Shown here: one piece after another, positions 1-11,235 of the stretch
How the letters are laid out: each line of letters begins with the position of its first letter
Position numbering within the stretch: position 1 is the first letter of the stretch
NCBI GenBank assembly: GCA_022496185.1
Contig: WTXG01000059.1
Location: 47,501-111,500 of the forward strand
Direction of reading: 5' to 3'
DNA: 64,000 nucleotides
Source of the DNA: Multifurca ochricompacta
Taxonomy: Eukaryota > Basidiomycota > Agaricomycetes > Russulales > Russulaceae
Position numbers and translations under genes: made by a program
Notes under the pieces: model-generated
What the model saw: the letters and a program-made list of their open reading frames with translations, nothing else
The model's database searches: none
What the model was told of the DNA's origin: nothing

Positions 1-3000
1 AACAGACACACACATACACACACCTTGATAGCACAGCCATCCACGCCACCCGATCGTCCTGTAACTCCTCTCTTCCAAGGCTCGTTAACGATTCCTTCTC
101 CCCTTCCACCTTCACAACAACGCCGTCGATCGTGACAGTCGTCAAACTACCTCCCTCCTTTGTCTTTTTTCCACTTCCAACAGCATGCGACTGAATGGCC
201 GGTCTGATCTCCACCTCAATCACTGCGCCCTTTTCGCCCAGGTCAAGCAACCATTGAGGTTTGGGTGGTGGCGCTCGCGTCTCACCTGTCAGCGGATCCA
301 GCAACGTTGACATTTGCGTTTGTGCTGTTGGGAGCATCAATCGTAGCAGGTGTCGCGGTGGGTGGTCCACGGCTAGTCCAGACGAATGAAGCGGTGAGGA
401 GGGTAGGGTGTGTACCGCATACGTAAGTGGTAAGAACGGCGGTTCCAGCATCGCAACAGCCACAGCAGCAACTGCGGCACCTTCGCTTTCCCCTGCCGCG
501 GTAGACAAAGTAGGAGGAGGAGTTGGGGGGGCCGCGGCAGTTGCAGTGGCAGTGACGATGGCAGATGGCAACGAAATAGGCTTGCTCCCGTCGTGAGCCC
601 GCGAACGTAATCGAACGTGATAACCCTCAGGGTACAACTTCGAGTCGACCACGAACTCTGCGACGAGCAAGTCAGTTGCCTGTCGCACCTCACCCCGCAC
701 CGTAAACGCTGAGCTTGTTGCACGTAGCGATCGCTCGCTCGACGGAGATCGGCCGCCAGTCACAGCCGCCGCCGTCGACGTCATCCTCCGACGGATGGGC
801 GTTACCGTCGACGACGACACGGATCGACTGTGCGGACGTATCGTTAACGTTGACCCGGTCGACTCCGGGTAGGCAGGCACAGGAGACGGAACGCCCGCAA
901 TTGGCGCCATCTTAGTCTGATCGGACCTGGGGCTGGAGCTCATAGTTGGGGACATCGACGGAACAGACGCAGGTTCGGCAGGGACGTTCAAAAGTAAAAT
1001 GCCGCGATAAACGCGGTCGTCCGGCGTCCACTGTGTCTGCACGAGCAGGCGGCTTTCATCGTGCCGTTTCAGCATCCACGCGCTCGCCTCAGCGTACTCT
1101 TCATCACGCTTGTCCACTAGGAGCACTCCCATGGCAGGCAGTCGTGCAAAGGGGAGCGATGCGATGCTTTTCATGTATGCTTCGACAGACAGGAGTGTCT
1201 TGACCAATGTCGTATTGCTCACTGCATTGACCGCAGCAGGAAGCGAGCCCGCGTAGTCGGCGGCCACCACACGCGTGCAGCGCGTCGAAGGAATTGCATA
1301 ATTTTCTGTTGTGTACGGATCAAGCGTTTCAAGTATCCACCCATCTATCAGCATCCGTCCAATCGGAAGATTGTAAGGGTTGTACTTGGCTGTCGTGAAC
1401 GCGCGTGCCAAATCGGGAGGAAATGATGCAGAGACGTAGAAGAGTGGTGGCGATCGACTATCAGATGTGCCCTCCTTGCCCTCGCGCTTCCCACGCGCAA
1501 GCATGGATGCAATGTAGAATCCACGGTCGCGGAACGGGAAACTCGACTTGCTCACTGTAAATGCCGTGTGTGCTCCACCCGCGCCTGCAAACACCTCGAG
1601 CACGTGAGCGCCAACGAAACGCTCGTCCCATTGCTTCCGTGAATCGTAGCTTGTCACCACCGCGGCGATCTCCTCCGCTGAGATGCCCTCAATGACCCTT
1701 TCACCTTTGTAGACTGGTAGAGACGTCGAAATCTCTGGTGAGAGCTTGCGGTGCAACGGGAAGCCTTTGTCCGATATCAGCGCCCAACCGTCTGAGACTG
1801 TCGCCGATCGCGAATGCAGCGCTTGGAGGTATTGAAGTGCGTAGAGCGCGTATTGCAGGGGGAATTCGGATGAAGGGTACGTCGTACTGTCTCTAGACGA
1901 TGGAGGAGAGATTGCAGCGACAGCTTGTTGGGTCGATGTCGCTGCCTGTTCTATCGCCTGTATGAAATACCGTCCCAGCGGGCTGCGAAACTTGGGTACA
2001 GCGCTTGCCCATGTCGAGCTCCTACTCTCCGATGTCGATGTGGTCTCTGCTTTGGTCGGACTCGGTGGACCTCCATTTGGCTCTTCGCTCTCTCCGTTCC
2101 AATCCCTATGCCGCCGGCGGATGATCCTGAGTACGGGCGGTTGGTCCAGGGGAATGCGTGACGGTTTGACGCGCTTTTGTTTGCTGAGCGACTTGATTTC
2201 CGCTTCGGGGAGCTCCTCGACATCTACGGAAACCTTGGAGCCGTTGAGCATTACGACGCCGCGTTCGCGACCAGGACCACGCCGCACGATGGCGAGAAGG
2301 CGCTCCTCACTAGCAAGGACAGCATCATGAGTCAGTGTGAGCCAAAGTCCGCCGCCGCCAGATGACAAACGGTGCCGGCGGAGGCAAGAGATCGTCTGAG
2401 GAGGTGGATCGACCACAATGTCCAGTGATGTTGCCCAAGTATCCATGTCGCACCGAAGCTCGCATTCAATAATAGGTGTTGAGGTTAGCGAACTTCCTTC
2501 CTCGGATTGCGAGTTCGTCACTGAGATCTCTGACGACGTCGAAGAGTGCTTGCCAGTCGATACCTCATATTCAATCCTGAAGAGAGCGCGTTCATGGTCA
2601 TAACGAATCTCTGTGGCTTTTGCACCGGCCAATCTGGTGGCCACAGGTGGCCCGCCACACTTGATCGCAAACTCCCCGATGCCCGCAAGGGTCGTGATCA
2701 TCTGCTGCGGAATGGATGTTTTGTTGGTCCAGCCTTTCGGATCGGACTGCTCGAGTAACGTCAGCAAAGTAGTGGTTGGCGAGAGTGCCTCTATGGCAAA
2801 GCCTTGAAGGTCAACTTGCGTGCGAATTGTAGTAGCTTCCACTTGAGGAATATTGGGAAACAAGTTTGGTTCATCGGCAGAAAAGGAAAAGATGTGGACG
2901 GTAGTAGGGGATTTGTAGACAGTTTTGAGCAAAACAGCATCTCGTGGACTGGAAACAAGGTCATTTAAGTAAGGTGAAAAGACCAGTGAAACCATACTTG

Positions 3001-5030
3001 GCAGGCCACGTCGGTCTCGATTTGAAATGCCATAGCTCCGTCAATTCGTTCACATCTTCCAATAGGATTGCGTCCTCGTGTTGCTTGTCCCAATAAGGTC
3101 GGGCGCCAGGAGATGCTATAGCAGCATAGAGATCCCACAGACCTACACCCACGAACGTGGCTTCAGCCTTGTACACGACCAATGTGGGGTCGATGGAGTC
3201 CAACTGGGTGACAGAGACACCGCGAACTTCGGTAGCTTAAAGAACGATGAATACACAGGTACCTGAAGTCAATATGTTGCTTTTACGTACTGCGCTTCCA
3301 TTTCGCCTCTGGCTCTTGTAGCAAAGAGGAGAAGTAAATATAATTGCGACGGACACGACTCAGGATTGACTTGTCTTGGGTAGCCGATCGTCCGGCGGTA
3401 GGTCGAGGTGGCTGTAAGGCGGTCTTGGATCCACTTGAACCGGACATGGTAGTTCCGCCTGTAGCAATGGACGAAGTAGTGTGGAAACTGATCTCTGCAG
3501 TACTAGTAGCATCCTCCAGCATCTGTTGGGACATAAGGTACGATGTAGGGTTCCGTTCCTCAACCGACTCAACCGCCTGCGGGAGACCGTTTAGGCGTAA
3601 GCCGCTGGATGCAGAACGCTCGATGACTATTTGGACTTTAAGCAGGGAGTGGTCGTCAAGCAGGGTGGCGTGGTTCACTCGATAGAGCAGGCTTTCTAGG
3701 TCAGAAGCCGCACTACCTGGCGTGGAAGTTGTTGTTGATGTCGTTGTTGTTGTTGTCGTCGTTGCAGTGCTATTGCGATACGCTCTTGCAGACCAAGGGA
3801 GCTGCGCCACTTTGTCCGAGGACGCTTGTGTGGAAATTTGTATATCCCAGCCCTCGAACAAAGGGATAGTGAACTCGACAGTCCGTGTTAGACGACGGTG
3901 CTCACGGATGGCGTGCAACTCGTCCAGCCCATGTAGATTATCAGATGAGTGAGTAGACTGATGATCCTCGTCCTCAGGAATGATAGAATACTCAAGGGTG
4001 AGCGATTCCCTGTTTAGGTCGAATTGTATCCGTGAAACGGCGACGCCGTTCCCATAGCCAGTTAGCAAAGGAACGCGTGACCGTCTCTTCATAGCAGTTT
4101 TTAATAGACCGAGGACCATGGCAGACAGTTGCTGCGCCAAGCTGCTAACGGTGCCAATATTCCATAACGCACGGAGATCATGTTGCCAGAAGCATGTAAT
4201 ACGTAGGCGCCCTGGGCTCGTTTTTCGTGTGGATGTATCCCCAGAGGCAGTCTGCTGAACAGATGTGGAAGGCAATGATTGAATACACCATGCGAATACT
4301 GCATAGGCATGGTCAAATTACTTTTACTTATCGACAGAGAAGTGTCCTCACGTTTGACATTAGAGCGCACGTAAGGTGGGCTAGGTCTAAGGTATACAGG
4401 CTCGTCTGAAGAGCGTGGAAGGGATGTGGACACATCTATTATCGTCGTTGCGTCATTAAAGGTGCGAGATATTGTGACGGCGTCTCGTGGGCTTTCGAAA
4501 TACATCAGGAAAGGGAACGGAGGAGGAGGCATAAATGGCTGCGTACGCACTTTGCCGGCCATCCTAGTGTGAAGTTTGTCTTTGATATCCGAGTAGTGGG
4601 GTCCAGCATTTCAAGAAGAACAGCACCACCGACTGCTGGATCCCATTCCTGTCTCAATTCTGGAGTAGCCAAAATAGATTTCCAGGCGTCAAAAGGAATT
4701 GTGTCATCAGTTGTGGGTACATCGAGCACGACCCTATACACAGTGTCTTCGGATTTACTTGACCTGCGATGAACAATGACGTCGGAAAGCTCTGGAATAG
4801 AGGAGCGTCCCTTCCCCTTGGTGTTTAAAGAGGAACTCTCTGTAGGAACCTGGATACGTTTCCATTCAGGGGAAGAGGAGGATGTGAGTAGGCGTCTGAA
4901 GGAAGACTGGGCATCATTGAGTGCATTATACCACGCCTGCCGCAGACTAACACCGATATGAGATCAGAGTCAGTTGAAGATATAGAGAAAAATCGAATGT
5001 AATATAAACCTACGTTATACCGTCATGCAT
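1..5030 (-). CDS. Large multi-START-domain protein (3' end beyond window)
   Basis: Unnamed large protein with three START/Bet v1-like lipid-binding folds, so probably a lipid-transfer or lipid-sensing protein (inference). Exons: 5030-5014, 4946-4551, 4491-4352, 4298-3291, 3235-2998, 2948-24; the last ends at a GT donor, so coding continues left of the window. The six exons stay in one frame, giving about 1,574 residues so far. Domain 1 (about residues 50-340) shows WDPAVGGAVLLEML and WPA-NPRDAV across an intron. Domain 2 (about 520-760) repeats the pattern with WDLYAAIASPGARPYWD and WPA-NPRDAV. Domain 3 (about 985-1185) has SYDSRKQWDERFVGAHVLEV and a C-terminal helix region. A Thr/Ser-rich linker separates domains 1 and 2. 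The start ATG at 5030 gives MHDGIT before the first intron. It is divergent from pyridoxal kinase, with 194 bases between the start codons. Confidence 0.82.
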
Positions 5031-5189
5031 GGGGAATAACAACTTGAAGAAAGGCAGAATGTAATGAACATGCACATGTAGCTGAATACTTTAAGCAGCC
5101 CGCCCCCATCCCCCAGCGCGTTCCCGTCACGGGACCAAAAAAACACGTAAACACACCACACACGTTTTCGTTTTCCAAGCCATAATTCA

Positions 5190-5224
5190 ATCAATCATAT
5201 ATCATATATCATATACCATATATC
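5190..5224. repeat. ATATC tandem tract just upstream of the pyridoxal kinase ATG
   Basis: Imperfect tandem copies of CATATAT run directly up to the ATG at 5225, inside the 194-base divergent spacer. This probably lies in the 5' leader or core promoter of pyridoxal kinase. No regulatory role can be read from sequence alone. Confidence 0.6.
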
Positions 5225-6602
5225 ATGGCGGTTACAGAGGATCTTGGACGTATTCTCAGCATTCAATCTCATGTTACATATGGATATGTCGGTGGAAAGG
5301 CTGCCACTTTCCCTTTACAACTTCTTGGGTACGACGTCGATGTAAGCGTTTTATTGGCACTCTTTCTTTCAAGTCAAGTCTGTTAATTTACTCGGAAGAT
5401 CATCAACACCGTAAACTTTTCCAACCATTCAGGTGAGCACCATGCATGCATGCGAATCTCGTTACCCACGTTGTTTAAATTTGTAAAAAGGGTATCATCG
5501 GTTCGACGGCACAAAGGCAACTGCCGACGAGCTCGACAACATATTCTCCGTTTTAGAAAAGAATGGCTTTCTACAACCCGCTCGCGTATTAACCGGTAAG
5601 TGTCTGCGATAATGTTAATTTTCTCCCGATGGTTACTTACAGCCTACTACCAAGGTTTCATTTTTGGTGCTGAAGCTCTCCGCGTCGTGGCACGGTCGGT
5701 GACCAAACTGCTCGAGAATGCTCCACAATCCATTTATCTATTAGACCGTGAGTCACAGTTCAATTATAATGGCAATGCAGCGAAAAATAAGTGGCACCTC
5801 ATCTAGCTGTCATGGGGGACGCCGGTCGCTTGTACGTCTCGCCCGACGTTATTCCTATTTATCGTTCTTTGCTTCCAAAGGCAACTATCATAACCCCCAA
5901 TTGGTTTGAAGTAGAGTAGGTTCTTGCTATCGGATGTAGGACCCATGACGTGACTCATCTCTCATTGTAAGGACGATCACTGAGACCAAGATCGAAGACA
6001 AAGCCTCACTACAGAAAGCACTCACGATTCTTCACGAGACATACTCTGTCCCGAATGTCGTGATAAGTTCTATCCCTGTGGAAAAGTGGCTGAGGGATCT
6101 GACCCCGTCGTATATACGCTCTGCGGTCAGCGACAAGGAACCGTCGTTGCTCTGCCTCGCCTCAACCCGCGCAGTAGAGGGCAACGTTTCAAGACGTGGA
6201 TCGGTCGTCTACGCTGGTTATGTTCCGTTGATCCCGGGCTATTTCTCTGGTGTCGGCGACCTTTTCTCTGCTCTCGTTCTTGGTCATTATTTCCCCTTAC
6301 AGTCCCCGTCCGATTCCAGTCGATCGTCCTCCTCCCTTCCGCCTCTCCCACACGCCGTTTCACTCGCGTTGACCAAAACACACGCTATACTTCGTCTGAC
6401 TGAACAGTATTCGTCTTCGCTTCCGCCAGATGACCACACCGTTACTGACGACGAACTTGACAACTTGGACCCAGAGCGACGGATTCGGCGGATGCGCGGG
6501 CGCGAGCTACGTCTTATCCAGGGCCGGAGGATACTCAGTGGCGAAACCATGGGCGAGCCTAGATCATTAAAAGAATGGGAGGATTTCTGGAAGTCGAACT
6601 AA
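5225..6602 (+). CDS. BUD16: Pyridoxal kinase
   Basis: ATP-dependent kinase that phosphorylates pyridoxal, pyridoxine and pyridoxamine in the vitamin B6 salvage pathway; cytosolic. Exons: 5225-5341, 5399-5432, 5491-5595, 5643-5747, 5807-5915, 5972-6602, giving 366 residues. The N-terminus has [19 protein letters not shown], the conserved substrate-binding start of the PdxK/PdxY family, followed by [22 protein letters not shown] is the central ribokinase-fold strand, and [18 protein letters not shown] carries the GxGD anion hole with the catalytic Asp. The C-terminal stretch after the GxGD motif has a Ser-rich insert and a basic helix, making it somewhat longer than bacterial enzymes. The ATG at 5225 is the first one in frame and gives the conserved N-terminus directly. 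The symbol follows the yeast homologue. Confidence 0.95.
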
Positions 6603-7067
6603 CGACAGGAGCATTCAAGCAAGAGTATATATCGCCTAATCTCATATTATAACCCTACAAGTTACTATTTTTCTAAATTCGGGATTAGAGTGCTACTCAT
6701 GTTGTTAGACTAGACCGGTTGTCAATCTACGAGGTTGTCACACAATATCCCCAGCATCTGTGAGCCTGGCAGCCGAGACCGCCACGCCCAGCCTAAAAAA
6801 CATTGACATTCCGTCTATGTTCAACCACGCATATTTACGCTCACCGCTGCCCCCCTCCCCTTCCATACCCTGACATTGTGTCTTTATCAAACACGCCTTT
6901 TGTGCGCTCTGCCGCTGCCAATGCTCAAGCTCTCGAAAGTCAGACTTCCGCTCACTCCAGTCCGCCGCTTCATTCACGGAGCTGTGGTCATTGCGGGAAA
7001 AAAGCGAACCCGAGCCTATCACCGCATATTAGTGTCTGTTCGTCATTCTAGACCATCCACCACAGCT
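6603..7067. other. Intergenic spacer, 465 bases
   Basis: Lies downstream of pyridoxal kinase and upstream of the unrecognised protein at 7068. In-frame sequence upstream of 7068 is open and contains another ATG at 6921, so the next gene may start there. I see no RNA gene, and no clear TATA box or repeat. Confidence 0.5.
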
Positions 7068-7958
7068 ATGCCCAGGACACCGCGTCGATCGGGGCCGCCC
7101 GCGAACGCCACTCACAACATCGCTTTGCTCAGCGAGGTTTCCGTGGATGACGCCATCGTCGTTAGCACGCTCACCACTGCGCCTTTCTGTTGCCACGCTG
7201 ATTTGCTCACCATGAACGCGCCTCAGCTTACCGCAGTTGCCAGAGTGCTCAACGACGCGCTCCCCCCATCATTGCATATCCCCACCGGAGAGAGTGGCCA
7301 AACCACTGCGGGAGAGATCCGCACGGGAATCGAGACCGTCGTCGGTCTCCGCGAACCTTTGGCGGTGGTAAATCTGGCGACCAAATCGGCGCGAACCGCG
7401 TCCGCCCCTGCGTCCGAATTACCTCTCGAGGAGTCGTCGTTCCCTCCCGTCGCCTATGGTGGTGGTGGTGGTGGTAAATACCGAGACCTACTCTTCGAGG
7501 ATGTCGATTACGATGGTGACGTCAGCATGAGCTCGCCCCTGCCTACGTCGCCCACGAAACGCCGTCGCATCTCTATCTCACACCAAAGGCTCACCCAAAG
7601 CCGCCACCAACGCCACTCCATAGGTGCACTGGTTTCCCGCGCTTCAAGCTCACCCATCGTGTGCCGGGATCGCTTACTTCCCCGCCCCACCTTCGCTGAC
7701 CATGATAATGATAATGATGATCGCGATAATATACGAAACATTTCCACCCCGCCATTCGTCACGAGATTTCGTCCGCGTCGTCGTCGCACGACGACGATGA
7801 TCCAAACGCCGCCGATGCCGCCGCTTATGTCTACGCCCATAAATCGGACACAAATGACAGAATGCGATGAACTCACGTTCGGACTTGAGGGACTCACCGT
7901 CGCTAGTCCCGACGAGTTGGATTCGAACTCCTTGCTTGCGATGGATGTTAGCCCATGA
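7068..7958 (+). CDS. Hypothetical basic/acidic nuclear-looking protein
   Basis: I do not recognise this 296-residue protein, and it appears intronless. The N-terminal half holds a leucine/alanine-rich helical stretch (HADLLTMNAPQLTAVARVL). A run of six glycines is followed by an acidic patch (LLFEDVDYDGDVSM) and then SPTKRRRISISHQR, which resembles a nuclear localisation signal. Further on are an Asp/Asn repeat and an Arg-rich segment. The C-terminus is acidic (FGLEGLTVASPDELD). An alternative in-frame ATG at 6921 would add 49 Arg-rich residues. Composition suggests a disordered regulatory protein, but no family or function can be assigned. Codon-scale GC preference resembles the neighbours and the frame is long and open, so it is probably a real gene. 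Confidence 0.6.
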   Translation: MPRTPRRSGPPANATHNIALLSEVSVDDAIVVSTLTTAPFCCHADLLTMNAPQLTAVARVLNDALPPSLHIPTGESGQTTAGEIRTGIETVVGLREPLAVVNLATKSARTASAPASELPLEESSFPPVAYGGGGGGKYRDLLFEDVDYDGDVSMSSPLPTSPTKRRRISISHQRLTQSRHQRHSIGALVSRASSSPIVCRDRLLPRPTFADHDNDNDDRDNIRNISTPPFVTRFRPRRRRTTTMIQTPPMPPLMSTPINRTQMTECDELTFGLEGLTVASPDELDSNSLLAMDVSP

Positions 7959-8824
7959 AAAGAAGAAGAAAAAAAAGTCTCGTCTGACGCCTCGATGCCG
8001 TGTCTGCGTCGTTGTGCGGATCATCTATTTGTGTATACGTATACATATATTTATCTTCTGGAAGTTCATGTGGATTATTCCCCTATGTGTTCTCCTTGCT
8101 CGTTATTGGCACTTCTCTGGCGGACCCCTATCATATCACATGCATGGCACTTACTATGTGTTGTGCAAGAACCCATAGAACGACAGTATTTGGCATGTAC
8201 GGGCGGGTACAGGATGAAGTCAAGTCAGAGGGTACTGATAAAAGGAGAAAGCCAAGAAGATTTTGTGTCTTTGGGATGACTATAGAGACACATCAGTGGA
8301 GTTATAATGTCCTCCAGTAGTATTTGGATGATGGCAACGAAAGAAGTAGTGGTGAGAGTAGTGTACGGATGAGTGTGAAAGTGTTCCCGAAAGACAGAGG
8401 TAGAGGAGAAGAGAGAAAGAGAAGAGGGAGCCCCAGGATAACTTGAGACTTTGAATGAGGGTGTATCGTGCTTGAACTTGCGAATACGCTGCTAGCTGGT
8501 TCCGTTTGAACTTGTGCTTTGACGTTGTCAAGAAGTTATTTAGCACACAAAGATAAAGATAACGAAAGGATTTCTGCTTCTGGTAGCTCACTGGCTGGTC
8601 TACTACAAGCATTGTACGTACCCTTATATATATGAATTAGGATGAAAGGAGACAAGTGAGATGAAAATAGGCAATAAAGGTGGAGAGGTGAAAACTTCGT
8701 GACGCCTCGACGCCGGATGCTGTTGCAATAGAGGACATGAGGCATGAGAATGCTACTAGCACCTAAGTTTTATTAAAAAAAATCGCTTCATACAGGTACA
8801 CATCCCCGCAACTACCCATCGCGT
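7959..8824. other. Convergent intergenic region, 866 bases
   Basis: Lies between the stop of the plus-strand hypothetical gene and the stop of minus-strand ARP2, so it should hold two 3' untranslated regions. Short ORFs here are low-complexity, overlap each other on both strands and have no conserved features. No RNA gene or repeat of note was seen. Confidence 0.5.
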
Positions 8825-10622
8825 TCAATTTTCCCCACGACCTAATTTATCCAGGGCTCGTACGCCTTGTTCATACCACTCTTCCCTAGATATCCAGAAC
8901 TCTTCCCGTCCTTTCATGATATCCGCCAAGACTGCGCCACCAAGGAAAACCATGTGCTTCCGGCGCGGAGGATCCTCGATACGAATCTTGAATTTCTGAA
9001 TGAAGAAAACAAAACAAAAATCAATCACGTCAGCGACTTGAAAGGAAAGAGAGGAAATTTGGAGAGGAGTTGGGGGGGGAGGGGGGTAAAAACATACATT
9101 CAAACGTGAGGGGTCACCGTTAAGCACACGCGTAAGGTACAACTGCTTCATCTCCTTTTCTAGACGGCTAGGCAGGCCGGGATACATGCTCGATCCGCCG
9201 GAGAGCACGATATGCTTGTACAGCTCCGAGCGGATGTCGACGGCCGCATTCTGGATCGTCTCGAAGAGCATTTCTGCGACACCGGGTTGTTCGATATCGA
9301 CGAGGTGTGGCTGGAACATACATTCGGGCGCCTCAAAGCGCTCAGAGCCGACCTTGATGACTCGTCCATCGGGAAGCTGTAACGAATATAGATATTAGAG
9401 AAAAGGAAGTGCAGTGGGGTGGAGATCCAATGCGTCTTATTATCTCACTGTATAACTCTCTACCAGTGTTGTGGTCTCCTCTGATAGTCGGGTGTCCATA
9501 TCGAGATCATAGCTAAAACCAAAAGAAAAGTAAAAAAAATAAAAAAAAAAACAGTTCACGCAATAGTGTTACCTGACGTAGCAGAGCTTCTCCTTGATCT
9601 CTCGAACGGTCTCGAAATCGGCCGTACGATTGAACGCATACCCTCGCATGAGCAAAAGTTTGATTAGATACCGAGTGACGTCCCTTCCAGCGATGTCCAG
9701 GCGTCGCGTGAGATGAGGGAGCGCAAAGCCATCGTAAACGGGTACGATGTGCGTCACGCCGTCGCCCGAATCGACCACGACGCCAGTCGTCAAGCCTAGC
9801 ATTTTGTTGTTGTTGTTGTTTTTTGTAAAAAAAAAAGAAATCAAATTTCAGCTCATTTGGGCTCTCTTCCTCCTGAAACCTCCGTGATTACTGGGCATAG
9901 CGAAGCCACGACAAGAGCGCCACCCGCCACCCCCCGACCCCACCAAACAACACACAGAAGGGGGTGATAAGAGAAAGAGAGAGAGAGAGCGGCGCGAGAC
10001 AGATAAACCCTGACGCCAAGACGATGAAAGATCGATACATACCTTGCGCATAGAGGGTAAGCACGGCCTGTATCGCGACATACACCCCCTGAAAACCGTA
10101 CTCTTCAAACATGACTTGACACATCTTCTGCCTGTTGGCCCTGGGGTTCATAGGTGGTTCGGTCACAAGATCTTCTGTCCTCTCGGGTCACGCGCAGCTT
10201 CTCCGTGAAGGTGTAATCCCAGAGGTGCTTCATGTCCTCCCAATTGCGTACGATCCCATGCTCCATCGGTTGTGTGATCTGCAAGTAATTGCGCACCGCG
10301 GCCGCCTCGTCCCCAACCATGATGTCCTTGATGATCGCGTCCCCGACGCGCTCTTCCGCCCGCAAGATAGGACGTCCTATCACAGATGGAAAGACTTTTT
10401 TTTTGGATGGCCAGGATATGCCGTCAGAAAAGAAATGTTATTTGTGAACAATTCCCTCCTTCCGGAGGGAAGGGGGGAGAAGAGGACTTGCTCACCATGC
10501 TCGGGAAAGTTGGAACCGGCATATCCGACCTTGACAAACTGTAGGAAGGGTTTAGATAGATAGGTCTACGGTGATCATTCTCAGCCTACCCCAGTTCCAT
10601 TATCTACTACTAAAGGGACCAT
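8825..10622 (-). CDS. arp2: Actin-related protein 2 (Arp2/3 complex subunit)
   Basis: Arp2 is one of the two actin-like subunits of the Arp2/3 complex, which nucleates branched actin filaments in cortical patches. Exons: 10622-10590, 10538-10496, 10394-10043, 9795-9573, 9512-9449, 9376-9098, 8995-8825. Landmarks are DNGTG then [14 protein letters not shown] (phosphate loop 1), [11 protein letters not shown] at the exon 3 start, [26 protein letters not shown] (phosphate loop 2), [10 protein letters not shown], and [20 protein letters not shown] with the C-terminal EEWYEQG. The exon sum is two bases short of a multiple of three. Near 10165-10187 the frame changes between EKLRVT and TEPPMNP, as if one base were missing in each of two G runs. 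With those counted the protein would be 388 residues, normal for Arp2. I read this as sequence error, not a pseudogene. Confidence 0.95.
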
Positions 10623-11235
10623 GGCAGTGCCGTTGTTTGAGTAGAGTAGTGTTATGTTAATGTTAAGTTAATGTTTTCACGCTCTCGATCGTGAGGGATT
10701 AGATAGATAGATTTGCGGTGACCGGGGGTATGTGTTACAATTGGGGGGTTTTATTTGAAAATCGCAAGGATGCAAGGGGAGGTTGCTCGTGTGTATACCT
10801 CCCCGCTGCGAGGCCAATGTATTTTGTATATAAAAAGGTAAAAAAAAAGTAATAACAAATATAGCAGTGCAGCAAGTGAAGAACAGCTGGGTATCAACAG
10901 AATTGTCGCTCGTTACGCGCGGACGGTGCAGAGCTATCAAAGCAAGAACACAAAAATGGCCCGCACCATCAATCAGTGAACATAAACACGCCAGAGGCGC
11001 TGTGTCAAAATAGTAATAGCCGGACGTGAAAAAAAGTGAGAAAAAAGCAGGAATACTAAAGGGTACAGCCCGTCACCAGGGAGAGGAAACAGGGAATACG
11101 CTGCGACCGATGCACAGAAAAGAAGGGGTGTGCCAAATGATACAGGCAATGTCGGACCGCGCCGAAAAAAGTACAGAGGCACCTCGTCTACCGGGACGTT
11201 GCGTATTATGGGAATCGGAAAGGTGCAACTTATAT
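10623..11235. other. Intergenic spacer upstream of arp2, 613 bases
   Basis: Tandem minus-strand arrangement: this spacer holds the arp2 promoter and the 3' flank of the membrane-protein gene. It contains A/T-rich runs and several short poly-A tracts but no ORF with conserved character. No TATA box is obvious close to the ATG at 10622. Confidence 0.5.

Noticed and set aside
3344..3952. Plus-strand ORFs opposite the START-domain gene
   Set aside because: They are antisense shadows of a long conserved minus-strand exon; the plus-strand products are repetitive (poly-Val) or Arg/Ser-rich without domains.
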